DNA of 64,000 nucleotides from Pectobacterium actinidiae. Its GTDB lineage: Bacteria > Pseudomonadota > Gammaproteobacteria > Enterobacterales > Enterobacteriaceae. How positions within the stretch are numbered: position 1 is the first letter of the stretch; each line of letters opens with the position of its first letter. Both the position numbers and the translations under genes were made by a program. The stretch covers positions 434,001 to 498,000 of the forward strand of contig NZ_JRMH01000001.1 of assembly GCF_000803315.1 (NCBI RefSeq), given 5' to 3'. Below are positions 37,295 to 48,909 of this stretch, in pieces. The notes below the pieces were generated by a model. It saw only the letters and a program-made list of their open reading frames with translations, was not told where the DNA came from and searched no databases.

Positions 37295-38824
37295 ATGAAC
37301 AAAGAGATTCTGGCTGTTGTTGAAGCAGTTTCCAATGAGAAAGCCCTTCCGCGCGAGAAGATTTTTGAAGCGCTGGAAACCGCACTGGCGACAGCGACCA
37401 AGAAAAAATATGAGCAGGAAATTGATGTCCGCGTCAGTATCGATCGCAAAACGGGCGATTTCGATACCTTCCGTCGTTGGTTAGTGGTGAATGAAGTCAC
37501 TCAGCCAACGCGTGAAATTACGCTTGAAGCGGCGCAGTTCGAGGATCCTGCTCTTGATGTCGGCGGTTACGTTGAAGATCAAATCGAATCCGTAACGTTT
37601 GACCGCATTACGACGCAAACGGCAAAACAAGTCATCGTACAGAAAGTTCGTGAAGCAGAACGTGCGATGGTTGTTGATCAGTTCCGTGAGCAAGAAGGCG
37701 AGATTATCACCGGTGTCGTGAAAAAGGTGAACCGTGATAATATTTCGCTTGAAGTCAGACCAATCGATGGCTCTAACACCAGTGCAGAAGCGGTAATTGG
37801 CCGCGAAGACATGCTGCCTCGTGAAAATTTCCGCCCTGGCGACCGTATTCGTGGCGTGCTGTACTCTGTTCGTCCTGAAGCTCGCGGTGCTCAACTGTTT
37901 GTCAGCCGTTCCCGTCCGGAAATGCTGGTTGAACTCTTCCGCATTGAAGTGCCAGAAATCGGTGAAGAAGTTATCGAGATTAAGGCAGCGGCCCGCGATC
38001 CGGGTTCACGTGCGAAAATTGCAGTGAAGACGAACGACAAACGTATCGATCCTGTCGGTGCTTGTGTCGGTATGCGCGGCGCACGTGTTCAGGCTGTTTC
38101 CAGCGAGCTGGGCGGCGAGCGTATTGATATCATTCTGTGGGATGATAATCCTGCGCAGTTTGTCATCAATGCCATGGCACCTGCCGATGTGGTATCGATC
38201 GTGGTGGATGAAGACACCTGCACGATGGATATCGCTGTCGAGTCGAGCAATCTTGCTCAGGCGATTGGTCGAAACGGGCAGAACGTACGTTTGGCTTCCC
38301 AACTGTTAAAACAGCATCGTTCAGACGATCGTTGGGAACTGAACGTGATGACAGTGGAAGATCTTCAAGCCAAGCATCAGGCTGAAGCACATGCTGCAAT
38401 CGACGTCTTTACCAAGCACCTTGATATCGATGACGAGTTTGCCACCGTGCTGGTTGAAGAAGGTTTCTCCTCACTTGAAGAACTGGCTTACGTGCCAATC
38501 AAGGAACTGTTGGCCATCGAAGGCCTCAATGAAGAAACCGTTGAAGCATTGCGTGAGCGTGCGAAAGCCGCATTAACAACGCTGGCACTGGCGCATGAAG
38601 AAAGCCTTGGTGACGGTCAACCTGCTGAAGACTTGCTTGGCTTGCCTGGGCTGTCGCGTGAGTTGGCGTTCAAGCTTGCTGCGATCGGTGTTTGTACGCT
38701 GGAAGATCTTGCTGAACAGGGTGTTGACGACCTGACAGATATTGAAGAGCTCAATGATGAGCAAGCGGGCGAATTGATTATGGCCGCACGTAATATCTGT
38801 TGGTTTGGCGACGACAACGAATAA
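37295..38824 (+). CDS. nusA: Transcription termination/antitermination factor NusA
   Basis: Binds RNA polymerase and modulates pausing, termination and antitermination. The N-terminal domain (1-130), S1 domain (about 135-200), two KH domains (about 230-345, with [11 protein letters not shown] and [11 protein letters not shown]) and two C-terminal acidic repeats are present. Length is 509 residues against 495 in E. coli as I recall; part of the excess is about seven residues (LKQHRSDD) just after the second KH GxxG region. ATG 37295 is chosen with AGG upstream, 21 bases after rimP. Confidence 0.96.
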   Translation: MNKEILAVVEAVSNEKALPREKIFEALETALATATKKKYEQEIDVRVSIDRKTGDFDTFRRWLVVNEVTQPTREITLEAAQFEDPALDVGGYVEDQIESVTFDRITTQTAKQVIVQKVREAERAMVVDQFREQEGEIITGVVKKVNRDNISLEVRPIDGSNTSAEAVIGREDMLPRENFRPGDRIRGVLYSVRPEARGAQLFVSRSRPEMLVELFRIEVPEIGEEVIEIKAAARDPGSRAKIAVKTNDKRIDPVGACVGMRGARVQAVSSELGGERIDIILWDDNPAQFVINAMAPADVVSIVVDEDTCTMDIAVESSNLAQAIGRNGQNVRLASQLLKQHRSDDRWELNVMTVEDLQAKHQAEAHAAIDVFTKHLDIDDEFATVLVEEGFSSLEELAYVPIKELLAIEGLNEETVEALRERAKAALTTLALAHEESLGDGQPAEDLLGLPGLSRELAFKLAAIGVCTLEDLAEQGVDDLTDIEELNDEQAGELIMAARNICWFGDDNE

Positions 38825-38849
38825 CGAACTGTAGCAGGAAAGGAACAGC

Positions 38850-41549
38850 ATGACAGATGTAACCGTAAAATCGCTGGCCGCAGAGATTCAGACGCCGGTT
38901 GACCGCCTGATACAGCAGTTTGCTGATGCGGGAATGACCAAGTCTGCATCGGACTCTGTGACCCAGCATGAAAAAGAAACGTTATTGGCGCATTTGAACC
39001 GCGATCGCGGTAATGCACCGAGTAAATTGACGCTGCAACGCAAAACGCGCAGCACGTTAAATGTCCCTAGCACCGGCGGAAAAAGTAAGTCGGTGCAGAT
39101 CGAAGTCCGCAAGACACGCACTTATGTAAAACGCGATCCGATTGATGCCCAACAGGCTGAAGAGGAAGAGCAGGCACGGCGTGAAGCGGAAGAACAGGCA
39201 CAACGTGCCGCTGAAGAGCAGGCTAAACGCGAGGCCGATCTGCGCGAAGCTGCTGAGAAAGCGAAGCGTGCTGCCGACGAGCAAGCCAAACGTGAGGCCG
39301 CTGAAAAAGCTAAGCGTGATGTAGCGGAAAAAGAAAAAGTGACGAACCAACAAAACGAAAATATGACCAAGCCGGCTCAGTCTGAGAAAGCGAAACGTGA
39401 AGCGGAAGCTGCCGAACTTAAGCGTAAAGCAGAAGAAACTGCACGTCTTAAGGTTGAAGAAGAAGCTCGTCGTATTGCTGAAGAAGCTCGCCGTATGGCT
39501 GAAGAAAATGCCGGGCGTTGGGAAGCGGAAAGCGCTAAACCTGAAGAATCTGCCGATTATCATGTGACGACCTCTCATCATGCCCGCGAAGCGGAAGATG
39601 AAAACGACCGCCAGGTTGAAGGTGAGCGCCGTACCCGTACTCGCGCAGCCAAAGTCACCAAGCAGAAGAAAGGTAATCGCCAGTCTGAGTCCAAGGCTGA
39701 CCGTGAAGAAGCGCGTGCCGTTACCCGTGGCGGTAAAGGTAAACGTAAGCCAAGTACACTGCAACAGAGCTTCAATAAGCCCGCTCAGGCAGTGAACCGC
39801 GATGTGATCATCGGCGAAACGGTTACCGTTGCTGAACTGGCTAACAAAATGGCCGTTAAAGGCTCTCAGGTCATCAAGACGATGATGAAACTGGGCGCAA
39901 TGGCAACCATCAACCAAGTCATCGACCAGGAAACTGCGCAACTCGTCGCGGAAGAGATGGGCCATAAAGTCATCCTGCGTCGTGAGAACGAGCTGGAAGA
40001 AGCGGTAATGAGTGACCGTGATACCGGTGTTGCAGCGGAATCCCGCGCACCCGTCGTGACCATCATGGGTCACGTTGACCACGGTAAAACCTCACTGCTT
40101 GACTATATTCGTTCAACGAAAGTAGCAGCAGGTGAAGCGGGTGGTATTACCCAGCACATCGGTGCTTACCACGTTGAAACTGACAACGGTATGATCACGT
40201 TCCTGGATACACCGGGACACGCCGCGTTTACCGCAATGCGTGCTCGTGGTGCTCAGGCAACGGATATCGTGGTACTGGTTGTTGCAGCGGATGATGGCGT
40301 GATGCCTCAGACCATCGAAGCGATCCAGCATGCGAAAGCGGCTCAGGTTCCGGTTGTTGTTGCAGTAAACAAAATCGATAAGCCTGATTCTGATCCAGAC
40401 CGTGTGAAAACTGAACTGTCTCAGTACGGCATCATGCCGGAAGAGTGGGGCGGCGAATCTCAGTTTGTCCACGTATCCGCTAAAGCCGGTACGGGTATCG
40501 ATGAACTGCTGGATGCGATTCTGTTGCAGGCTGAAGTTCTGGAACTGAAAGCGGTCCGTAGCGGCATGGCGAACGGTGTTGTGATCGAATCCTTCCTGGA
40601 TAAAGGTCGTGGCCCGGTTGCAACCGTACTGGTACGTGAAGGTACGCTGAATAAAGGCGATATCGTTCTGTGCGGCTTCGAATATGGCCGTGTTCGTGCG
40701 ATGCGCGATGAGTTAGGTCGTGAGATCACGTCTGCGGGTCCTTCTATTCCTGTCGAAATTCTCGGTATGTCCGGTGTGCCTGCCGCAGGTGACGAAGCAA
40801 CGGTTGTTCGTGACGAGAAGAAAGCGCGTGAAGTGGCCTTGTATCGTCAAGGTAAATTCCGTGAAGTTAAACTGGCTCGTCAGCAGAAATCTAAACTGGA
40901 AAACATGTTTGCCAACATGACAGAAGGTGAAGTTTCTGAGCTGAACATCGTTCTGAAATCTGACGTTCAGGGTTCTTGTGAAGCGATTTCCGACTCACTG
41001 CAGAAACTGTCTACTGACGAAGTGAAAGTGAAGATTGTCGGTTCCGGTGTGGGCGGTATCACAGAAACGGACGCCACGCTGGCAGCGGCATCGAATGCGA
41101 TTATCCTTGGCTTTAACGTTCGTGCAGATGCATCAGCTCGCCGCGTCGTTGAAGCGGAAAGTCTGGATCTGCGTTATTACTCTGTCATCTATGATTTGAT
41201 CGACGAAGTGAAACAGGCGATGAGCGGTATGCTGGCGCCGGAATATAAGCAAGAGATCATCGGTCTGGCCGAAGTGCGTGATGTCTTTAAATCACCGAAA
41301 TTTGGCGCTATCGCTGGTTGTATGGTGACGGAAGGTATCGTTAAACGTCACAACAAGATCCGTGTACTGCGTGACAACGTGGTGATCTATGAAGGCGAGC
41401 TGGAATCTCTGCGCCGCTTCAAAGATGACGTTAACGAAGTCCGTAACGGCATGGAATGTGGTATCGGCGTGAAGAACTACAATGATGTTCGCCCTGGCGA
41501 TATGATCGAAGTCTTTGAAACGATTGAGATCAAACGTACGATCGCGTAA
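38850..41549 (+). CDS. infB: Translation initiation factor IF-2
   Basis: A GTPase that delivers initiator tRNA to the 30S subunit. The 899 residues comprise an IF2N subdomain, a long Lys/Glu/Ala/Arg-rich linker of predicted coiled coil (about 95-250), a second IF2N, and the G domain with G1 GHVDHGKT, G3 DTPGHAAF and G4 NKIDK, then domains II-IV. Low complexity in the linker produces long meaningless open frames on the other strand. An internal ATG after about 158 codons (near 39362) could start a shorter IF-2 form, as occurs in E. coli. Confidence 0.97.
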   Translation: MTDVTVKSLAAEIQTPVDRLIQQFADAGMTKSASDSVTQHEKETLLAHLNRDRGNAPSKLTLQRKTRSTLNVPSTGGKSKSVQIEVRKTRTYVKRDPIDAQQAEEEEQARREAEEQAQRAAEEQAKREADLREAAEKAKRAADEQAKREAAEKAKRDVAEKEKVTNQQNENMTKPAQSEKAKREAEAAELKRKAEETARLKVEEEARRIAEEARRMAEENAGRWEAESAKPEESADYHVTTSHHAREAEDENDRQVEGERRTRTRAAKVTKQKKGNRQSESKADREEARAVTRGGKGKRKPSTLQQSFNKPAQAVNRDVIIGETVTVAELANKMAVKGSQVIKTMMKLGAMATINQVIDQETAQLVAEEMGHKVILRRENELEEAVMSDRDTGVAAESRAPVVTIMGHVDHGKTSLLDYIRSTKVAAGEAGGITQHIGAYHVETDNGMITFLDTPGHAAFTAMRARGAQATDIVVLVVAADDGVMPQTIEAIQHAKAAQVPVVVAVNKIDKPDSDPDRVKTELSQYGIMPEEWGGESQFVHVSAKAGTGIDELLDAILLQAEVLELKAVRSGMANGVVIESFLDKGRGPVATVLVREGTLNKGDIVLCGFEYGRVRAMRDELGREITSAGPSIPVEILGMSGVPAAGDEATVVRDEKKAREVALYRQGKFREVKLARQQKSKLENMFANMTEGEVSELNIVLKSDVQGSCEAISDSLQKLSTDEVKVKIVGSGVGGITETDATLAAASNAIILGFNVRADASARRVVEAESLDLRYYSVIYDLIDEVKQAMSGMLAPEYKQEIIGLAEVRDVFKSPKFGAIAGCMVTEGIVKRHNKIRVLRDNVVIYEGELESLRRFKDDVNEVRNGMECGIGVKNYNDVRPGDMIEVFETIEIKRTIA

Positions 41550-41582
41550 TCCGTTTTCAGCGACGACGTAAATGATTCGTAA

Positions 41583-41607
41583 GGGGGGCCTAGTGCCCCC
41601 CGATTTT
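41583..41607 (+). terminator. Hairpin between infB and rbfA
   Basis: GGGGGGC / GCCCCCC with loop CTAGT, then GATTTTT. It may attenuate transcription into rbfA-truB. Confidence 0.55.
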
Positions 41608-41623
41608 TACTTGAGGATTTATC

Positions 41624-42022
41624 ATGGCAAAAGAATTCAGCCGCACCCAGCGCGTTGCGCAGGAAATGCAAAAAGAAATCGCCATTATCATTCAACGTGA
41701 AGTGAAAGATCCGCGCATCGGCATGGCGACCGTCTCCGGTGTGGAAGTGTCCCGTGACTTGGCCTATGCCAAAGTTTTTGTGACCTTCCTGAATGATAAC
41801 GAACCAGAGCAAGTTCAAACAGCTGTGAAAGCATTGCAGGATGCTTCTGGCTTTATCCGTACCCTGGTTGGCAAGGCAATGCGCTTGCGTGTCGTTCCGG
41901 CCTTAACATTCTCCTACGACAACTCATTGGTTGAAGGGATGAGAATGTCCAATCTGGTGACCAATGTGGTCAGAAATGATGCGGAACGTCGTCCTGCTAC
42001 GGGCGAAGACCAGGAGGATTAA
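41624..42022 (+). CDS. rbfA: Ribosome-binding factor A
   Basis: A cold-shock 30S maturation factor with a KH-like fold. The 132-residue sequence has [16 protein letters not shown] at the start, [20 protein letters not shown] and the [20 protein letters not shown] end pattern. GAGG lies upstream of ATG 41624. Its stop overlaps the truB start (TAATG), which implies translational coupling. Confidence 0.95.
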   Translation: MAKEFSRTQRVAQEMQKEIAIIIQREVKDPRIGMATVSGVEVSRDLAYAKVFVTFLNDNEPEQVQTAVKALQDASGFIRTLVGKAMRLRVVPALTFSYDNSLVEGMRMSNLVTNVVRNDAERRPATGEDQED

Positions 42023-42966
42023 TGAGTCGTCCTCGCCGCCGTGGCCGTGATGTACACGGCGTATTGTTATTAGATAAGCCGCAGGGCGTGTCGTCTAATG
42101 ATGTTTTGCAGAAGGTAAAACGGATTTTTAACGCTAACAGAGCGGGCCATACGGGGGCGTTGGATCCATTAGCCACCGGTATGCTGCCGATTTGTCTTGG
42201 GGAAGCGACAAAATTTTCTCAGTATTTGCTGGATTCTGATAAACGCTACCGTGTCATTGCTCGGCTTGGGCAACGAACCGACACTTCTGATGCCGACGGC
42301 AACGTGATTGAAGAACGTGCGATTGGTTTTTCTGCTACCGATCTGGAGCAGGCGCTGGAGGGCTTTCGTGGCACCACGCAGCAAGTACCATCCATGTATT
42401 CGGCGCTGAAGTATCAGGGGCGTAAGCTTTATGAGTATGCGCGTCAGGGGCTGACGGTTCCGCGTGAAGCCCGTGAAATCACCGTGTACGAACTCCAGTT
42501 CATTCGCTGGGAAGGGGATGAGCTGGAGCTGGAGATTCACTGCTCGAAAGGCACGTACATCCGTACCATTATTGACGATCTGGGCGAAAAGCTGGGCTGC
42601 GGCGCGCATGTGATTTACCTGCGTCGTTTACAGGTTGCCACCTATCCTACCGAAAGAATGGTGACGCTGGAGCAGCTAGCGACTTTGGCTGAGCAGGCTC
42701 AAACACAAGAGCACCCGCTTGCGCAGAGTCTCGATCCGTTGCTCATGCCGATGGAAAGCCCAGTCATTGATTTTCCTGAGGTGAATCTGACGCCGGTTGT
42801 TGCTGGTTATTTGAAGCTGGGGCAAGCGGTTCAGGCAGCGAGTGCGCCCTTGAACGGCATGGTGAGAATCACTGAAGGTGACGAACACAAATTTATCGGA
42901 ATGGGCGAAATCGACAGCGATGGCCGCGTTGCGCCACGTCGTCTGGTTGTTGAGTTTCCGGTGTAA
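42022..42966 (+). CDS. truB: tRNA pseudouridine(55) synthase TruB
   Basis: Makes pseudouridine 55 in the tRNA T-loop. The catalytic Asp is in [15 protein letters not shown] near residue 48. The motif [16 protein letters not shown] and the C-terminal PUA-like region are also present. Length is 314 residues, as in E. coli. Its start codon overlaps the rbfA stop. Confidence 0.96.
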   Translation: MSRPRRRGRDVHGVLLLDKPQGVSSNDVLQKVKRIFNANRAGHTGALDPLATGMLPICLGEATKFSQYLLDSDKRYRVIARLGQRTDTSDADGNVIEERAIGFSATDLEQALEGFRGTTQQVPSMYSALKYQGRKLYEYARQGLTVPREAREITVYELQFIRWEGDELELEIHCSKGTYIRTIIDDLGEKLGCGAHVIYLRRLQVATYPTERMVTLEQLATLAEQAQTQEHPLAQSLDPLLMPMESPVIDFPEVNLTPVVAGYLKLGQAVQAASAPLNGMVRITEGDEHKFIGMGEIDSDGRVAPRRLVVEFPV

Positions 42967-42983
42967 ACCCGCCTGTTGCTGCC

Positions 42984-43012
42984 TTGCTATCGCAGAACGC
43001 TGAGGGTAGAAT
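42984..43012 (+). promoter_or_regulatory. Promoter of rpsO
   Basis: TTGCTA, a 17-base spacer and TAGAAT, with a GC-rich discriminator (AGCGCGGC). A leader of about 70 bases follows; in E. coli the equivalent leader folds into the pseudoknot bound by S15. Confidence 0.7.
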
Positions 43013-43088
43013 AGCGCGGCTTGACTATTGGGTGGCTGAATTAGAGATCGGCGCCTGTTTTTTTATCTATAATGTTTGGAGTATTACA

Positions 43089-43358
43089 ATGTCTCTAAGT
43101 GTTGAAGCTAAAGCTAAAATCGTAGCAGACTTCGGTCGTGGCACTAACGATAGTGGTTCTACTGAAGTTCAGGTTGCTTTGCTGACTGCGCAGATCAACC
43201 ATCTGCAAGGCCACTTTTCTGAGCACAAAAAAGATCACCACAGCCGTCGTGGTCTGCTGCGTATGGTTTCTCAGCGTCGTAAGCTGCTGGACTACCTGAA
43301 GCGTAAAGATGTAGCACGTTACACCAGTCTGATCGAGCGTCTGGGTCTGCGTCGCTAA
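43089..43358 (+). CDS. rpsO: 30S ribosomal protein S15
   Basis: An 89-residue rRNA-binding protein. The signature [21 protein letters not shown] is complete apart from its first residues and lies at about 37-58. ATG 43089 with GGAG at 43077 gives the family length; the longer frame from 42984 runs through the promoter. It is followed by a terminator and then pnp, the classical rpsO-pnp order. Confidence 0.97.
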   Translation: MSLSVEAKAKIVADFGRGTNDSGSTEVQVALLTAQINHLQGHFSEHKKDHHSRRGLLRMVSQRRKLLDYLKRKDVARYTSLIERLGLRR

Positions 43359-43378
43359 GTCTTCTGAGTTTCAGTGGG

Positions 43379-43406
43379 AAGGGGCCTCTTTTGGCCCCTT
43401 TCTTCT
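43379..43406 (+). terminator. Terminator after rpsO
   Basis: AAGGGGCC / GGCCCCTT with a TCTTTT loop, followed by TCTTCT. It partly separates rpsO from pnp. Confidence 0.8.
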
Positions 43407-43471
43407 AGGAAGCGTTAGCAAAACAGAGTAGTGTATTGTTGTTAATATGATCTTTCATTACAGAGGTTCGC

Positions 43472-43526
43472 GCGGCTAATGAGAGGCTTTATCTGCATAA
43501 GCAAGATAAGGGTTGTCATTAGTCGT
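43472..43526 (+). promoter_or_regulatory. Long hairpin in the pnp leader (likely RNase III site)
   Basis: GCGGCTAATGA pairs with TCATTAGTCGT and an inner CTTTATCT pairs with AGATAAGG, giving an interrupted stem of about 20 bp upstream of pnp. In E. coli, RNase III cuts such a stem and PNPase then represses its own mRNA. The structure is visible; the regulation is by analogy. Confidence 0.7.
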
Positions 43527-43607
43527 GAGAATGTAGTGCAAAGATCGGGAGTTCACTGGCGCGTTTATCTTGAATACATGTAGCGCGCCCCAGCTAAGGA
43601 TATTATT

Positions 43608-45728
43608 TTGCTGAATCCGATCGTTCGTAAGTTCCAATATGGTCAGCATACCGTCACGTTAGAGACGGGTATGATGGCACGCCAGGCTACCGCCGCTGTG
43701 ATGGTAAGCATGGATGACACCGCGGTATTCGTTACCGTTGTTGGCGCCAAAAACGCCAAACCCGGCCAAAGTTTCTTCCCATTAACGGTTAACTATCAGG
43801 AGCGTACTTACGCTGCTGGACGTTTCCCTGGTGGTTTTTTCCGCCGTGAAGGCCGTCCAAGCGAAGGCGAAACGCTGATTTCCCGCCTGATCGACCGCCC
43901 GATTCGCCCTCTGTTCCCAGAAGGTTTCCTGAATGAAGTTCAGGTGATTGCGACCGTCGTTTCTGTTAACCCGCAGGTTAGCCCTGACATCGTTGCCATG
44001 ATTGGTGCCTCTGCGGCGCTGAGCCTGTCTGGTATTCCGTTCAACGGCCCTATTGGTGCGGCGCGTGTTGGTTACCTAAACGACCAGTATGTCCTGAACC
44101 CAACGATGGATGAGCTGAAAGAAAGCCGTCTGGATCTGGTGGTTGCCGGTACAGAAGGCGCGGTTCTGATGGTGGAATCCGAAGCCGATCTGCTGAGTGA
44201 AGATCAGATGCTGGGTGCTGTGGTGTTTGGTCACGAGCAACAGCAGATCGTTATCCAGAACATCAACTCACTGGTTGCTGAAGCAGGCAAACCGAAGTGG
44301 GAATGGCATGCACCAGACGTTAACGTTTCTTTAGAGCAGCGTGTACAGGCTTTGTCTGAAGCACGTCTGGGTGACGCTTACCGCATCACTGAAAAACAAG
44401 AGCGTTATGCACAAGTCGACGTCATCAAAGCTGATGTTGTTGCCGCTCTGCAAGCCGAAGACGAAACACTGAATGCGGGTGAGATCCAGGAAATTCTGGG
44501 TAACGTTGAGAAAAATGTCGTACGTAGCCGTGTGCTGGCTGGCGAACCGCGTATCGATGGCCGTGAAAAAGACATGATTCGTGGTCTGGATGTGCGTACT
44601 GGCGTACTGCCGCGTACTCACGGTTCTGCACTGTTCACCCGTGGTGAAACGCAGGCGTTGGTAACGGCTACGTTGGGGACAGAGCGTGATGCGCAGAATA
44701 TCGACGAACTGACCGGTGAACGTACCGATCGCTTCCTGCTGCACTACAACTTCCCTCCGTACTCTGTTGGTGAAACCGGTATGGTCGGTTCACCTAAGCG
44801 TCGTGAAATCGGTCACGGTCGTCTGGCTAAGCGTGGCGTATTGGCAGTCATGCCGAAGGCGAACGAATTCCCGTACACCGTGCGTGTAGTGTCTGAAATC
44901 ACGGAATCCAACGGTTCTTCTTCTATGGCGTCTGTCTGCGGTGCTTCTCTGGCTCTGATGGATGCTGGTGTGCCGATCAAATCAGCCGTTGCGGGTATCG
45001 CGATGGGTCTGGTGAAAGAAGGCGACAACTTTGTTGTTCTGTCCGACATTCTGGGTGATGAAGACCACCTGGGCGATATGGACTTTAAAGTTGCCGGTAG
45101 CCGTGAAGGTATCACCGCGCTGCAGATGGATATCAAGATCGAAGGGATTACCCGTGAGATCATGCAGGTTGCTTTGAATCAGGCCAAAGGTGCACGTTTG
45201 CACATTCTGGGCGTGATGGAGCAGGCGATCAGTACGCCGCGTGGCGATATCTCTGAATTCGCACCGCGTATTCACACCATCAAGATCAGCACCGATAAGA
45301 TTAAAGACGTGATCGGTAAAGGTGGTTCAGTGATTCGTGCGCTGACGGAAGAAACAGGCACGACTATTGAAATCGAAGACGATGGTACAGTGAAGATCGC
45401 TTCAACCGACGGCGAAAAAGCGAAACACGCGATTCGTCGTATTGAAGAGATCACTGCCGAAATCGAAGTCGGCCGCGTGTATCAGGGTAAAGTTACCCGC
45501 ATCGTTGATTTTGGTGCTTTCGTCGCTATTGGCGGCGGCAAAGAAGGCCTGGTACATATTTCTCAGATCGCCGACAAGCGCGTAGAGAAAGTGACTGACT
45601 ACCTGCAAATGGGTCAGGAAGTACCGGTTAAGGTTCTGGAAGTTGATCGTCAGGGCCGTGTGCGCTTAAGCATCAAAGAAGCCAATGCGCCAACTCAGGA
45701 AGCGGCAGCCCCGTCTTCTGAGGAATAA
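43608..45728 (+). CDS. pnp: Polynucleotide phosphorylase
   Basis: A 3'-5' phosphorolytic exoribonuclease of the degradosome. Two RNase PH domains (about 1-225 and 310-550) flank a helical linker. KH ([16 protein letters not shown], about 560) and S1 ([18 protein letters not shown], about 625) domains follow. The start is TTG 43608, with TAAGGA 7 bases upstream; no ATG fits. Length is 706 residues, near the E. coli value of 711; the difference is in the C-terminal tail. Confidence 0.97.
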   Translation: MLNPIVRKFQYGQHTVTLETGMMARQATAAVMVSMDDTAVFVTVVGAKNAKPGQSFFPLTVNYQERTYAAGRFPGGFFRREGRPSEGETLISRLIDRPIRPLFPEGFLNEVQVIATVVSVNPQVSPDIVAMIGASAALSLSGIPFNGPIGAARVGYLNDQYVLNPTMDELKESRLDLVVAGTEGAVLMVESEADLLSEDQMLGAVVFGHEQQQIVIQNINSLVAEAGKPKWEWHAPDVNVSLEQRVQALSEARLGDAYRITEKQERYAQVDVIKADVVAALQAEDETLNAGEIQEILGNVEKNVVRSRVLAGEPRIDGREKDMIRGLDVRTGVLPRTHGSALFTRGETQALVTATLGTERDAQNIDELTGERTDRFLLHYNFPPYSVGETGMVGSPKRREIGHGRLAKRGVLAVMPKANEFPYTVRVVSEITESNGSSSMASVCGASLALMDAGVPIKSAVAGIAMGLVKEGDNFVVLSDILGDEDHLGDMDFKVAGSREGITALQMDIKIEGITREIMQVALNQAKGARLHILGVMEQAISTPRGDISEFAPRIHTIKISTDKIKDVIGKGGSVIRALTEETGTTIEIEDDGTVKIASTDGEKAKHAIRRIEEITAEIEVGRVYQGKVTRIVDFGAFVAIGGGKEGLVHISQIADKRVEKVTDYLQMGQEVPVKVLEVDRQGRVRLSIKEANAPTQEAAAPSSEE

Positions 45729-45868
45729 CGACTGTTAGAAAACGGTCTTATGGCACCTTGCCTGATTATTATGGCAAGGTGCCGCGTGTGTCGTAAGGGT
45801 ATGGATGTCCTTGCGTCGAGCGGTCCGGGACAGGATGTTCATCCAATGTTTGTCTTCGGGAGTGGGAA

Positions 45869-46753
45869 ATGAAGCCTTTCTTGCGCTGGTGTTATGTTGC
45901 AACAGCACTCATGCTGGCAGGATGCAGCAACACGGATTGGCGTAAAGACGCAGTATTGGCGATTCCGTTACAGCCTACTTTGCAGCAGGAAGTGATTCTG
46001 GCACGCATGGAGCAAATCCTTGCAAGCCGGGCATTAACCGATGATGAACGAGCACAGCTATTATATGAGCGCGGAGTGCTGTATGATAGTCTCGGGTTAC
46101 GGGCATTGGCGCGGAATGATTTTTCACAAGCGTTGACGATCCGCCCTGATATTCCAGAAGTTTTTAACTATTTGGGTATCTATTTAACGCAGGCAGGCAA
46201 TTTTGATGCTGCCTATGAAGCGTTTGATTCTGTACTAGAGCTTGATCCAACTTACAATTACGCGCGTTTAAACCGGGGCATCGCTTTGTATTATGGCGGT
46301 CGCTACCTGTTAGCGCAGGATGATCTGCTGGCGTTTTATCGAGACGATCCGAATGATCCTTTCCGTTCGTTATGGCTGTATCTCGTGGAGCGAGAAATCA
46401 ATCCAGAGACGGCCAAAATTGCGTTGAAAAAACGCTATGACGACGCCAAGAAAGGGCCTTGGGGATGGAATATTGTCGAATTCTATCTGGGCAGTATCAG
46501 TGAAAAAACACTGATGCAGCGTTTACAGGTAGAAGCTACGGATAACACTTCGCTCGCTGAGCATCTCAGTGAAACTGACTTCTATTTAGGTAAGCACTAC
46601 CTAAGTCTGGGGGACAAGAACACCGCTTTGGCGCTGTTCAAGCTGACGGTTGCCAACAACGTTCATAACTTTGTTGAGCACCGCTATGCATTGTTGGAAT
46701 TGGCGCTATTAGGCCAAGAGCAAGACGACCTATCAGGATCGGACCAGCAATAG
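45869..46753 (+). CDS. nlpI: Outer-membrane lipoprotein NlpI
   Basis: A TPR lipoprotein that acts as an adaptor for murein hydrolases and the Prc protease. The lipobox LMLAGC is at residues 15-20 with Cys20 as the lipidation site, followed by Ser-Asn, which allows outer-membrane sorting. TPR repeats include [22 protein letters not shown] cut short and [20 protein letters not shown]. Length is 294 residues, as in E. coli. It sits between pnp and deaD, the conserved order. Confidence 0.95.
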   Translation: MKPFLRWCYVATALMLAGCSNTDWRKDAVLAIPLQPTLQQEVILARMEQILASRALTDDERAQLLYERGVLYDSLGLRALARNDFSQALTIRPDIPEVFNYLGIYLTQAGNFDAAYEAFDSVLELDPTYNYARLNRGIALYYGGRYLLAQDDLLAFYRDDPNDPFRSLWLYLVEREINPETAKIALKKRYDDAKKGPWGWNIVEFYLGSISEKTLMQRLQVEATDNTSLAEHLSETDFYLGKHYLSLGDKNTALALFKLTVANNVHNFVEHRYALLELALLGQEQDDLSGSDQQ

Positions 46754-46794
46754 CTGACGAACACTTATATCAGCCTGAAAAACTTCGGTTATCA

Positions 46795-46817
46795 CCTTCA
46801 CCGGTGAGGGCTTTTTT
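46795..46817 (+). terminator. Terminator after nlpI
   Basis: CCTTCA / TGAGGG around CCGG, followed by C and TTTTTT, 40 bases after the nlpI stop. Confidence 0.75.
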
Positions 46818-46928
46818 GTTCGCTTTTTAATCCAATTTGAGCCGGTTCACACTTTTCAATGAAAATGACTGAAAATTTTCACGACGAGTTATGTAGACTG
46901 GCCGCCATGTTTAATGAGGCACGTGTAC

Positions 46929-48821
46929 ATGACTGATTTAGTAACTTCTTTTGCCGATTTGGGGCTGAACACCTCTATTCTTAATGCCCTGACTGATTTG
47001 GGCTATGAAAAACCGTCTCCGATTCAGGCGGAATGTATTCCTCACCTGCTGAATGGTCGCGATGTGCTGGGTATGGCACAGACCGGTAGCGGTAAAACAG
47101 CAGCGTTCTCTCTGCCATTACTGAACAATCTGAAACCTGAGCTTAAAGCACCACAGATTCTGGTGCTGGCACCGACCCGCGAACTGGCGGTGCAGGTAGC
47201 AGAGGCCTGCAATGATTTCTCCAAACATATGCACGGCGTGAATGTCGTCGCACTGTACGGCGGTCAGCGCTATGACGTGCAACTGCGCGCTTTGCGTGGC
47301 GGAGCACAGATTGTTGTCGGTACGCCGGGCCGTCTGCTGGATCACCTGAAACGCGGTACGCTGGATCTGTCCAACCTGAGTGGTCTGGTGCTGGACGAAG
47401 CGGATGAAATGCTGCGTATGGGCTTCATCGAAGATGTTGAAAACATCATGGCTCAGATCCCTGCTGAACATCAGACTGCACTGTTCTCTGCGACTATGCC
47501 AGAAGCGATCCGCCGCATTACGCGCCGTTTCATGAAAGATCCGCAAGAAGTTCGCATTCAATCAAGCATTACTACGCGCCCAGACATCAGCCAGAGCTAC
47601 TGGACGGTGCAGGGTATGCGTAAAAATGAAGCGCTGGTACGTTTCCTGGAAGCGGAAGATTTTGATGCGGCGATTATTTTCGTTCGTACCAAGAATGCAA
47701 CGCTGGAAGTGGCCGAAGCGCTGGAGCGCAGCGGTTACAACAGTGCCGCGCTGAACGGTGACATGAATCAGGCGCTGCGTGAGCAAACGCTGGAGCGTCT
47801 GAAAGATGGTCGCCTTGATATCCTGATCGCGACCGATGTTGCGGCGCGTGGTCTGGACGTTGAGCGTATCAGCCTGGTAGTCAACTACGATATCCCGATG
47901 GATGCCGAGTCTTACGTTCACCGTATTGGCCGTACCGGTCGTGCAGGTCGTGCGGGTCGCGCTCTGCTGTTCGTCGAAAACCGTGAACGTCGCCTGCTGC
48001 GCAACGTTGAGCGCACAATGAAGCTGACCATTCCAGAAGTGGAATTGCCAAATGCAGAATTGCTGGGTCAACGTCGTCTGGCTAAGTTTGCCGCTAAAGT
48101 ACAGCAACAGCTGGAAAGCAGCGATCTGGATATGTACCGTGCGCTGTTGACGAAATTGCAGCCGCAGGAAGAGCTGGATGTTGAAACGCTGGCTGCTGCG
48201 CTGCTGAAAATGGCGCAGGGCGAACGTCCTCTGATTCTGCCACCCGATCCGGTCTTCCGTCCTCGTCGCGAATTCCGCGATCGTGATGAGTCTCGCAGTG
48301 ATTCACGCGGCGATCGTCGTCGTGATCCTCGCGATTCTCGTGACAGCCGTGACGGTGACCGTCCGCAACGTCGTGAGCGTCGTGATGCTGGTGAGATGGA
48401 ACTGTATCGTATTGAAGTAGGTCGTGATGACGGCGTTGAAGTTCGCCACATTGTTGGTGCCATCGCCAACGAAGGGGATATCAGCAGCCGCTATATCGGT
48501 AACATTAAGCTGTTTGCGTCTCACTCGACGATTGAACTGCCGAAAGGTATGCCGGGCGATCTGTTATCACATTTCACCCGTACGCGTATTCTGAACAAAC
48601 CAATGAATATGCAGTTGATGGGTGATGCAGTTGCACAGCCAGAACGTCGTGGCGGTGGTCGTCCTGGTGGCGAACGTCGTGATGGCGCTGCACCACGTCG
48701 TTCTTTCGGCGGTGGTGAACGCCGTGAAGGTAACGGCGGTGAGCGTCGCGAGCGTTCTTTCAACCGTGATAACCGTGACGGCGCTTCACGCGCTCCACGT
48801 CGCCGCCCTGCTGACGCGTAA
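46929..48821 (+). CDS. deaD: Cold-shock ATP-dependent RNA helicase DeaD (CsdA)
   Basis: A DEAD-box helicase in ribosome assembly and cold-adapted RNA decay. Motifs in order: Q motif, [28 protein letters not shown] and HRIGRTGR. A DbpA-like RNA-binding domain (about 490-560, [20 protein letters not shown]) and Arg/Gly/Asp-rich flanks follow. ATG 46929 ([12 protein letters not shown]) is chosen by homology, with GAGG 9 bases upstream; an in-frame ATG at 46914 would sit on that site. Length is 630 residues. Confidence 0.95.
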   Translation: MTDLVTSFADLGLNTSILNALTDLGYEKPSPIQAECIPHLLNGRDVLGMAQTGSGKTAAFSLPLLNNLKPELKAPQILVLAPTRELAVQVAEACNDFSKHMHGVNVVALYGGQRYDVQLRALRGGAQIVVGTPGRLLDHLKRGTLDLSNLSGLVLDEADEMLRMGFIEDVENIMAQIPAEHQTALFSATMPEAIRRITRRFMKDPQEVRIQSSITTRPDISQSYWTVQGMRKNEALVRFLEAEDFDAAIIFVRTKNATLEVAEALERSGYNSAALNGDMNQALREQTLERLKDGRLDILIATDVAARGLDVERISLVVNYDIPMDAESYVHRIGRTGRAGRAGRALLFVENRERRLLRNVERTMKLTIPEVELPNAELLGQRRLAKFAAKVQQQLESSDLDMYRALLTKLQPQEELDVETLAAALLKMAQGERPLILPPDPVFRPRREFRDRDESRSDSRGDRRRDPRDSRDSRDGDRPQRRERRDAGEMELYRIEVGRDDGVEVRHIVGAIANEGDISSRYIGNIKLFASHSTIELPKGMPGDLLSHFTRTRILNKPMNMQLMGDAVAQPERRGGGRPGGERRDGAAPRRSFGGGERREGNGGERRERSFNRDNRDGASRAPRRRPADA

Positions 48822-48856
48822 GCTACGGTTTTTTTTAAAATTTACGGCAAGGCAAA

Positions 48857-48882
48857 ACGACCCTCAACGGGTCGTTTTTTTT
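48857..48882. terminator. Bidirectional terminator, deaD / yhbW
   Basis: ACGACCC / GGGTCGT with loop TCAAC, with an A-run before and an eight-base T-run after, between convergent genes. Confidence 0.9.
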
Positions 48883-48909
48883 GGTCAGAACACATTCACT
48901 CGTTCGATA

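Noticed and set aside
39122..39540. Tandem repeats in infB
   Set aside because: The Glu/Ala/Lys/Arg-rich coding repetition is the normal IF-2 linker, not a DNA repeat element.
39057..40082. A 341-codon open frame on the minus strand opposite infB
   Set aside because: It is a shadow of the Lys/Glu/Ala-rich IF-2 linker; composition is Phe/Leu-rich nonsense and there is no start site.
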